Of a stretch of DNA of 6,102 nucleotides, positions 1 to 6,102 are shown piece after piece. Position numbers and translations under genes: made by a program. The notes under the pieces were generated by a model that made no database searches, was not told where the DNA came from, and worked only from the letters and a program-made list of their open reading frames with translations. How positions within the stretch are numbered: position 1 is the first letter of the stretch; each line of letters opens with the position of its first letter. This DNA is from Caryophanales bacterium (GTDB lineage: Bacteria; Bacillota; Bacilli; Alicyclobacillales; SLC66): the NCBI GenBank assembly GCA_027341705.1, contig DAIELO010000078.1:1-6102 (forward strand), given 5' to 3'.

Positions 1-1
1 G

Positions 2-235
2 CAAGAACTCGAACAAATTCGGATGCAGCACTATGCGTATAGCGCTGAAGAACTTGACCCCGGGGCGTTTGCTATTGCGGCACCGATCATTGCACCTAGT
101 GGTTCACTGCTTGGCAGTATAGCAGTAGCTGGACCCCTATTTCGCAAGCCAGATGAATTGATGGTGGAATGGACGCAGTGGGTTAAAGATGCGGCCAGTG
201 GAGTAGAGGATACACTTCAAATAAAGCGAATATAG
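2..235 (+). CDS. IclR-family transcriptional regulator, C-terminal fragment (5' end outside window)
   Basis: The reading frame is open from the window edge and ends at TAG 233-235, giving about 77 visible residues. The segment EELDPGAFAIAAPI, followed by SGSLLGSIAVAGPLFR, has the pattern of the end of the IclR effector-binding domain (E..G...IAAPI....G...A.I.ISGP..R). A final amphipathic helix (VEWTQWVKDAASGVEDTL) matches the closing helix of E. coli IclR. Proteins of this family are cytoplasmic dimers with an N-terminal winged-helix DNA-binding domain, which is not visible here, and a C-terminal domain that binds a small carboxylate or aromatic effector. The effector and targets cannot be read from this piece. 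The following transporter gene has its own promoter, so the two are probably separate transcription units. No clear terminator lies between them. Family assignment is fairly secure; the specific role is unknown. Confidence 0.78.
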   Translation, partial: QELEQIRMQHYAYSAEELDPGAFAIAAPIIAPSGSLLGSIAVAGPLFRKPDELMVEWTQWVKDAASGVEDTLQIKRI

Positions 236-243
236 TACTAGTA

Positions 244-272
244 TTGACGGGGGCTTGCGAAATCATTAAGAT
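244..272 (+). promoter_or_regulatory. Predicted sigma-A promoter of the kimA-like gene
   Basis: A TTGACG -35 box (244-249) and a TAAGAT -10 box (267-272) are separated by 17 bases, a near-ideal housekeeping spacing (5/6 and 4/6 matches). Transcription would begin near 279 and leave an untranslated leader of only about 35 bases. The 8-bp palindrome TACTAGTA (236-243) directly abuts the -35 box and could be an operator, though 8 bp is weak evidence. The decamer TTGACGGGGG is shared exactly with the pyr promoter. Confidence 0.6.
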
Positions 273-313
273 TGCATTGATCAAGTTGTCCAATGAATTG
301 GGGATATCTCTGT

Positions 314-2194
314 ATGGTGTATGGCATTAAGCGCTTGCTCGTTGGCAGACCTCTGAAAACGCGAGAGGGTCAACATGTGAGAATTGGTATTTTACGTGGC
401 ATGGCCATCTTAACTCCCGATGCGTTATCGAGTGTGGCGTATGCGACAGACCAGATGGAATTTGTGTTGGCTTCTATTATCGGTATCGGCGCTTCTGCCA
501 CTTACGTGTCAAATGTGTTGGGATTTTCCTTATTGGGAACGGCCATTATTGCCGGATTGGCATTATTGTTGTTTTTAGCTTATCGCAATATTATCAGTCA
601 CTATCCGATGGGTGGAGGTGCCTATTCGATCGGGCTCCATGATCTAGGGCGCTTCTGGGGGCTTTCAGCCGCTTCTACGCTGATTATTGGGTACACGCTG
701 ACAGTGGCCGTTTCGATTGCTTCGGGAGTTGATGCCATCGCGCCATTCGTTCCCGTTGTGATGCATCACAAGCTGCTGTTTAATGTCTTGCTCACACTCT
801 TTATCATGGGTATCAATCTGCGGGGAACTAGTGAATCAGCTAGCATTTTTATTCCTTTTACTTATTTGTTTGTCTTGAGCATTTTTGTTCTTGGTGGCGT
901 GGGTATGATTAATGCGTTTATGCATCCAAGTCATATGCATTTGCCAAGTATCAGTGGCATGCAGGCGGTAAGTGGCATGTCGATGTTTCTGTTTCTGCGC
1001 ATGTTCGCTAATGGCTGTAGCGCGTTAACGGGGATTGAAGCGGTATCCAATTCAGTGCCGATTTTTAAGGAACCATCTGCTAAGCGGGCACAACGTCTGT
1101 TGCTCACTTTGGTGGGGACACTTAGTCTGCTTTTTTTTATCGTTTCGGGGTTGGCGCTCGTGCATGGATTACAGTACAACCCGGACGTGCCCCTCATTCA
1201 ACAAGAATCGATCATGATTTTTGGTCTTCATGGCTTGGGGTATATTGTTAGTCTGATCATTTCCTTTGCCACCATGTCGATTTTGATTATTGCTGCAAAC
1301 ACGGCGTTTACAGGGGGGCCTGCCCTTTGGTCTTCGATGGCTCGCGATGGGTTTATGCCTCGTTGGATTCTCCAAAAAGGTGATCGATTAGTGTATAGTA
1401 ACGGCATATTATTTCTAACTTTAATTTCTTTATTATTGACGTTTGCCTTTGATGCTAAAATTGGACGATTGATTGCTCTGTACGGCGTGTCGGTGTTCTA
1501 TACGTTTACGGTTTCCCAGCTTGGCATGGTGGTTCGATTGTTGCGTGAACGGGGACGGCATTGGATTGTTGCCGCGTTTGGCAGTAGTATTGGCCTATTA
1601 TTGACTGCGGCTGCGTGCCTTGTTTTTGGCGTCACGCGTTTTTTTGACGGGGCGTGGTTGGTTTTGATCGGCGTTCCACTGATGGTTATCATGTTTACTA
1701 AAATCAAACATCATTATGATCAAACAAAGGTGGACTTAAAATATGATTTTCAAGTCCCTTTTGACACCACTGCCCCAGGGTTGACCATTGTCCCGATTGC
1801 TTCCGTTAATAAAGCGTCAGTGGCGGCCTTGCAATATGCGGTGAGTCACTTTGAAAACGTGATTTCCGTGCATGTGGTGACAGCAGATAGTGAAGAAGCA
1901 ATGAAGAATGACACCCGGAAAATTGAATCTGATTGGGACAGATTGGGTTCTGGGGTGCGATTGATCGTGATCCATTCTCAATATCGTTCAGCAGCAAAAC
2001 GACTGCAGAGATTTGTGGAATTTGAATTAAATCAGTATGATGCTTCTGATATCACGATAGTCATTCCACAATTTTTGACGGGTCGATGGTGGCACTCTTT
2101 GCTTCATAACAAGACCGCAAGTTTGTTGTTAGCGTGGCTCGTTTTCAACAAATCAGTCAAGGTCATTACGGTTCCCTTTCGCTTGACTAAGTAA
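314..2194 (+). CDS. kimA: KimA-type (YdaO-like) APC-superfamily potassium transporter
   Basis: The 626-residue product resembles B. subtilis KimA (about 607 aa) along its whole length. KimA is a high-affinity proton-coupled K+ importer with 12 membrane helices and a cytoplasmic C-terminal domain inhibited by c-di-AMP. Visible landmarks are IKRLLVGRPLK at the start, TPDALSSVAY (Asp36, Tyr43), SHYPMGGGAY, GCSALTGIEAVSN (Thr239, Glu242), and PQFLTGRWWHSLLHN near the end. The soluble domain runs from about residue 470. ATG 314 is preferred over an in-frame ATG at 293: it follows TTGGGGAT by 8 bases, reproduces the KimA N-terminus, and puts Asp36 and Tyr43 at the B. subtilis numbering. One oddity is that Gly126 stands where the family has Asp in the DY.LTVAVS motif. 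The gene has its own promoter and no room for a ydaO riboswitch. K+ as substrate is inferred from homology; an amino-acid permease is the alternative. Confidence 0.85.
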   Translation: MVYGIKRLLVGRPLKTREGQHVRIGILRGMAILTPDALSSVAYATDQMEFVLASIIGIGASATYVSNVLGFSLLGTAIIAGLALLLFLAYRNIISHYPMGGGAYSIGLHDLGRFWGLSAASTLIIGYTLTVAVSIASGVDAIAPFVPVVMHHKLLFNVLLTLFIMGINLRGTSESASIFIPFTYLFVLSIFVLGGVGMINAFMHPSHMHLPSISGMQAVSGMSMFLFLRMFANGCSALTGIEAVSNSVPIFKEPSAKRAQRLLLTLVGTLSLLFFIVSGLALVHGLQYNPDVPLIQQESIMIFGLHGLGYIVSLIISFATMSILIIAANTAFTGGPALWSSMARDGFMPRWILQKGDRLVYSNGILFLTLISLLLTFAFDAKIGRLIALYGVSVFYTFTVSQLGMVVRLLRERGRHWIVAAFGSSIGLLLTAAACLVFGVTRFFDGAWLVLIGVPLMVIMFTKIKHHYDQTKVDLKYDFQVPFDTTAPGLTIVPIASVNKASVAALQYAVSHFENVISVHVVTADSEEAMKNDTRKIESDWDRLGSGVRLIVIHSQYRSAAKRLQRFVEFELNQYDASDITIVIPQFLTGRWWHSLLHNKTASLLLAWLVFNKSVKVITVPFRLTK

Positions 2195-2205
2195 GTGAGT
2201 TGAAG

Positions 2206-2226
2206 GAGGGGACCATTGTTCCCCTC
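2206..2226. terminator. Candidate bidirectional transcription terminator hairpin
   Basis: GAGGGGA (2206-2212) pairs perfectly with TCCCCTC (2220-2226) around a 7-base loop. It sits exactly between the stop codons of two convergent genes. Neither strand has a good U-tract after the stem: the plus strand reads TAGATCAG, and the minus strand only CTTCAACT. Efficiency as an intrinsic terminator is therefore doubtful. Position and stem strength are the support. Confidence 0.5.
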
Positions 2227-2408
2227 TAGATCAGTCCCATGATCAAGATGATAATGAGTCCAACGAGACCAATAGCAAAGAAAATCGGCATCAGTGCGAG
2301 TTCAGCTTGGTAATGGAAACCTTCTTTTGCGATAAAACTAAACACAATTAAAATCCCGCTGATCCAGATCAGTGTATTGGCAATGCGACGTAAATATGCT
2401 CTACGCAA
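2226..2408 (-). CDS. Small membrane protein, hypothetical (60 aa)
   Basis: I do not recognise this protein. It reads MRRAYLRRIANTLIW at the start, a basic N-terminus, followed by two hydrophobic segments at about residues 11-27 and 38-59, separated by a short polar turn (AKEGFHYQAE). By the positive-inside rule the N-terminus should be cytoplasmic. The start chosen is TTG at 2406-2408 (minus strand), because GAGGGGAGGTG lies 5 bases upstream. An in-frame ATG further up at 2471 would add 21 residues without hydrophobic or family-like character and has no comparable ribosome site. The stop is TAG at 2226-2228, inside the edge of the hairpin shared with the convergent transporter gene. It is transcribed divergently from the DUF5665-like gene. 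The strong ribosome site, clean two-helix layout and tight fit between neighbours support a real gene. Function is unknown. Confidence 0.6.
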   Translation of the reverse strand: MRRAYLRRIANTLIWISGILIVFSFIAKEGFHYQAELALMPIFFAIGLVGLIIILIMGLI

Positions 2409-2490
2409 TGTAACACCTCCCCTCTCACTATCCCACGTACAAGCCGCCTTCACAATGTAAAATAACACCATGTTGCTTGGGGGACACTAA

Positions 2491-2508
2491 TTTCATCTGT
2501 AGATGAAA
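2491..2508. promoter_or_regulatory. Perfect 18-bp palindrome, candidate operator or leader hairpin
   Basis: TTTCATCT and AGATGAAA form an exact 8-bp inverted repeat around a central GT. It lies in the 111-bp gap between the minus-strand small membrane protein gene and the DUF5665-like gene, ending 11 bases before the ATG of the latter. The last A residues of its right arm are the first bases of that gene's Shine-Dalgarno stretch (AAAAGGGTGA). Such symmetry suits a dimeric repressor operator. As RNA, the 2-base loop would need to open to 4 bases, leaving a weak A/U-rich stem. No regulator family is assigned. Confidence 0.4.
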
Positions 2509-2519
2509 AGGGTGATTTG

Positions 2520-2819
2520 ATGTCAGATGAACATGCTCGTATACTCACGCAAGCAGTAACACAACTGAATAATTATTTTGAACGAACTAATTTTGCTGCC
2601 TATGTGCAGTTGCTACAGCGGCCAAAGCGGCTAATCTGGTTAAATTTTATCGGCGGCCTCGCACGAGGTGTAGGCATTGGGATTGGGTTTACATTGTTAG
2701 CCGCACTTGTTTTTCTGATCTTGCAACGATTGGCACTTGTCAATATTCCGGTGATTGGCACGTTTATTGCTGATCTAGTGAGAATTGTGCAGGCTCAATT
2801 GCACACGCCTACTATCTAA
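2520..2819 (+). CDS. DUF5665-like small membrane protein
   Basis: The 99-residue protein has a polar N-terminal helix (about residues 1-33, ending YVQLLQRPKRLIW) followed by one long hydrophobic segment (about 41-70) containing NFIGGLARGVGIGIGFTLL. A conserved-looking tail follows: NIPVIGTFIADLVRIVQAQL. The pattern of RP.RL, a Gly-rich ARG.G.GIGFT segment, then NIPVIG.FIA.LV.IV is what I recall for DUF5665, a family common in Firmicutes with no established function. The family label is from memory, not a search. ATG 2520 is chosen because AAAAGGGTGA lies just upstream; a TTG one codon earlier is possible. It precedes lspA by 60 bases in the same direction with no terminator between, so co-transcription with lspA is plausible. 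A palindrome lies immediately upstream. A cell-envelope role is a guess from the membrane segment and neighbour only. Confidence 0.75.
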   Translation: MSDEHARILTQAVTQLNNYFERTNFAAYVQLLQRPKRLIWLNFIGGLARGVGIGIGFTLLAALVFLILQRLALVNIPVIGTFIADLVRIVQAQLHTPTI

Positions 2820-2838
2820 GCATTACTTGTTGCTCATT

Positions 2839-2875
2839 CTTCCTCGTGGTACCATGTCGACAGGTAAGGAGGAAG
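2839..2875 (+). promoter_or_regulatory. Inverted repeat masking the lspA ribosome binding site (candidate)
   Basis: CTTCCTC (2839-2845) is exactly complementary to GAGGAAG (2869-2875), which contains most of the lspA Shine-Dalgarno sequence (AAGGAGGAAG). In RNA this would form a 7-bp stem closing a 23-base loop and hide the ribosome site. The loop holds two abutting perfect 8-bp palindromes, TGGTACCA (2847-2854) and TGTCGACA (2855-2862). Any pyrimidine-rich stretch can pair with an SD by chance, so confidence is low. Confidence 0.3.
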
Positions 2876-2879
2876 TCTT

Positions 2880-3359
2880 TTGCTTTATGTGATTGCGGTA
2901 GTCATCATCGCATTGGATCAATTGGTCAAATGGCAAATCGTCACTCATCTTGCCGTTAATCAGTCTGTCGTGATTATTCCTAGGGTGCTGGATCTTTTTT
3001 ATATACAAAATAGCGGCGCGGCCTTTAGTATGCTCGTTGATCAACGCGTACTCTTAATCATTGTCTCATTGCTGGTCATGATTGCCATTATTTATGTAGA
3101 CCGTCACTACGCAAAAGGTAAATTAGATATGAAGGTAGCACTCGGTCTACTCTTTGGCGGCGCAGCGGGTAACTTGATTGATCGCGTGCATTTGGGTTAC
3201 GTGATAGACTATGTGTACTTGCAGTTTATTCATTTTCCTGTATTCAATCTAGCGGATAGTGCGATTGTGGTTTCTATTTTCTATCTTCTCATTCGCTTTT
3301 TCGTGCGTAAAGATACTCAAAGTCAAAATAGTGAGAGAAGGGAGTTGCCTCATGAGTGA
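2880..3359 (+). CDS. lspA: Lipoprotein signal peptidase (signal peptidase II)
   Basis: LspA is a membrane aspartyl protease that removes the signal peptide from diacylglyceryl-modified prolipoproteins. At 159 residues it has normal family length and four hydrophobic segments (about 1-21, 56-73, 84-103, 121-140). Family motifs are all present: ALDQLVKW near the start, NSGAAFSM (44-51), GGAAGNLIDR (93-102) followed by GYVIDY with catalytic Asp110, and FNLADS with catalytic Asp126. Translation is taken to start at TTG 2880, because AAGGAGGAAG lies about 5 bases upstream and the resulting MLYVIAVVIIALDQ matches the usual LspA N-terminus; no ATG serves better. Its ribosome site may be masked by an upstream inverted repeat. 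The last 8 bases overlap the start of the next gene, indicating translational coupling. The lspA–rluD pairing ahead of pyr genes is the usual Bacillus order. Confidence 0.95.
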   Translation: MLYVIAVVIIALDQLVKWQIVTHLAVNQSVVIIPRVLDLFYIQNSGAAFSMLVDQRVLLIIVSLLVMIAIIYVDRHYAKGKLDMKVALGLLFGGAAGNLIDRVHLGYVIDYVYLQFIHFPVFNLADSAIVVSIFYLLIRFFVRKDTQSQNSERRELPHE

Positions 3360-4259
3360 AGAGGAATTAGAGTGGACGATTGATCAGAATGGTCAACGTT
3401 TAGACAAGTATTTATCGGAAAAGGCAGACTTTACCCGTGCTTTTGTACAGCGCTTAATCGATGATGAACGGGTATGGATTGACGGGCGACTTGCCAAATC
3501 GAGTAAAAAAATTCAAGAAGGCCAGAAAGTGCGCGTGCTCATCCCGCTTCCCGAGATGCCACATGCGACACCAGAAAACATCCCACTTACGATTGTCTAT
3601 GAAGATGCAGATGTCCTCGTTATCAATAAACCTCGCGGAATGGTCGTGCATCCTGCGCCAGGACATGCAAATGGAACGCTGGTCAATGCATTGTTGTGGC
3701 ATTTTGAACATTTGTCGACGCGTGCAGGGAATGAACGCCCAGGTATTGTGCATCGCATTGACAAAGATACGAGTGGCCTATTGGTGGTTGCCAAAACGGA
3801 TCAGGCGCACTTAGGTCTAAGTCAACAGTTAAAAGATCACACAATGACGAGAATTTACATTGCCATTGTGCACGGTGTCTTCAGTCATGAACGTGGCAGA
3901 ATTGATGCGCCCATTGGCCGTCATCCCCATATGCGACAATTGATGGCGGTCCGTGAAGATGGTGGTGGCCGTTCTGCGGTGACACATTTTCGTGTTCTAG
4001 AATCTTTTTCAGAATATACACACCTAGAGCTGCGCTTGGAAACCGGTCGCACTCACCAAATTCGCGTTCATATGGCGTATATTGGTCATCCTGTAGTGGG
4101 CGATCCGGCTTATGCAACCAGAGATCCTTTCCATTTAGGGGGACAGGCGTTGCATGCGGGCACGTTGGGATTTGTTCACCCTCGTTCTGGAGAATCGTTG
4201 CTCTTTCATGCGCCTATGCCTGAAGTCATGGAAAAAGTACTAAAAACACTTCGCTTGGC

Positions 4260-4263
<4 letters not shown>
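3352..4263 (+). CDS. rluD: RluA-family 23S rRNA pseudouridine synthase (RluD/YlyB-like)
   Basis: This 303-residue protein has an N-terminal S4 RNA-binding domain (about residues 15-65: RLDKYLSE.....R..VQRLIDDERVWIDG) and an RluA-type catalytic domain. The signature HRIDKDTSGLLVVAK places the catalytic Asp at residue 137; VINKPRGMVVHPAPGH (90-105) and TGRTHQIRVHMAYIGHPVVGDPAY near the C-terminal side are further family motifs. Members isomerise uridine to pseudouridine in RNA. E. coli RluD acts on 23S rRNA helix 69, but the exact target here cannot be told from sequence. B. subtilis YlyB, in the same position between lspA and pyrR, has about the same length. ATG 3352 is chosen over upstream in-frame starts because AAGGGAG lies 7 bases before it and the S4 domain needs nothing further upstream. 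It overlaps lspA by ATGAGTGA. Its stop codon TGA lies within the -35 box of the pyr promoter. Confidence 0.93.
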
Positions 4264-5994
<1,731 letters not shown>

Positions 5995-5995
5995 G

Positions 5996-6102
5996 ATGGG
6001 ACTGTTACTGACCGGTGGCATAGTGGTTGTCCCACTGGAAAACACACAGAAAGAATGGGACATACTGATCGAAAACGGTGTGATTACCGCGATGGGCAGT
6101 GA
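5996..6102 (+). CDS. pyrC: Dihydroorotase, N-terminal fragment (3' end outside window)
   Basis: Only 35 codons are visible. The start MGLLLTGGIVVVP, followed by WDILIENGVITAMG, has the N-terminal beta-strand pattern of amidohydrolases of the dihydroorotase/hydantoinase type (..L.NG.vv......DIlIe.G.I..iG). The zinc-binding HxH motif would lie beyond the window. ATG 5996 follows GAGGGGG by 6 bases and begins one base after the pyrB stop. Dihydroorotase closes carbamoyl-aspartate to dihydroorotate, the step after PyrB, and pyrC follows pyrB in Bacillus pyr operons. The position makes the identification strong even though the fragment alone would suggest only the superfamily. Confidence 0.82.
   Translation, partial: MGLLLTGGIVVVPLENTQKEWDILIENGVITAMGS

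Noticed and set aside
293..313. Longer kimA start at ATG 293
   Set aside because: No ribosome site upstream; the extra seven residues do not fit the KimA N-terminus, while ATG 314 does and has TTGGGGAT 8 bases ahead.
931..1197. Minus-strand ORFs within the transporter gene (also at 1169-1375, 1498-1707 and 1806-1997)
   Set aside because: Products are unlike any protein I recognise and lie opposite conserved membrane helices; codon periodicity belongs to the plus strand.
2409..2471. Longer start (ATG at 2471) for the minus-strand small membrane protein
   Set aside because: No good SD before it; the strong GAGGGGAGGTG lies inside the extension and directs TTG 2408.
2409..2519. Promoter for the DUF5665-like gene, e.g. 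the TAAAAT hexamer at 2458-2463
   Set aside because: The -10-like hexamer has no acceptable -35 at 16-18 bases, and other pairings match 3 of 6 or fewer; not called.
3259..3351. N-terminal extension of the pseudouridine synthase inside lspA
   Set aside because: It would overlap lspA by about 100 bases in another frame, has no SD, and lies ahead of a complete S4 domain; ATG 3352 has a proper SD.
3454..3753. Minus-strand ORF of about 99 codons opposite the pseudouridine synthase
   Set aside because: Cys/His/Arg-rich low-plausibility product lying wholly within a well-conserved gene; a shadow frame.

Overview
The window looks like a chromosomal segment of a low- to moderate-GC Gram-positive bacterium of the class Bacilli. 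The main reason is the gene order lspA – rluD/ylyB – pyrR – pyrB – pyrC, which is the Bacillus arrangement, with a PyrR-type RNA attenuator ahead of pyrR. Strong purine-rich Shine-Dalgarno (SD) sites and sigma-A-like promoters fit. An origin near Alicyclobacillaceae is possible, but that is inference from general character and not a database match.

Layout. Positions 1-235 hold the 3' end of an IclR-family regulator. A TTGACG/TAAGAT promoter (244-272) then precedes a KimA-type potassium transporter gene (314-2194). A hairpin at 2206-2226 separates it from a convergent 60-residue membrane protein gene on the minus strand (2226-2408). A 111-bp divergent gap carries a perfect 18-bp palindrome (2491-2508) and leads into a short DUF5665-like membrane protein gene (2520-2819). 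lspA (2880-3359) and an RluD-like pseudouridine synthase gene (3352-4263) follow, overlapping by 8 bases. The pyr promoter overlaps the rluD stop codon. The leader 4296-4495 holds a well-formed PyrR-binding hairpin, an alternative antiterminator pairing and an intrinsic terminator. Then come pyrR (4496-5068), pyrB (5065-5994, 4-base overlap) and the first 35 codons of pyrC (from 5996), which is cut by the window edge.

How the genes work together. lspA and rluD serve lipoprotein maturation and rRNA/ribosome modification, and are probably read with the DUF5665-like gene. The pyr genes form one translationally coupled unit for de novo UMP synthesis. When UMP is plentiful, PyrR should bind the leader hairpin, release the terminator and shut the operon off. 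No pyrP (uracil permease) lies between pyrR and pyrB, unlike in B. subtilis.

I see no wholly new system here. The points most worth a second look are: (1) the pyrB product resembles the E. coli/CAD catalytic chain more than the B. subtilis one; (2) the KimA homologue has Gly where relatives have a membrane Asp, and no room for a c-di-AMP riboswitch; (3) two unexplained palindromic elements flank the DUF5665-like gene; (4) TTG starts are used by four of the seven genes whose starts are visible. No tRNA, rRNA, CRISPR, insertion sequence or attachment site was seen, and no gene-free stretch exceeds 300 bases.
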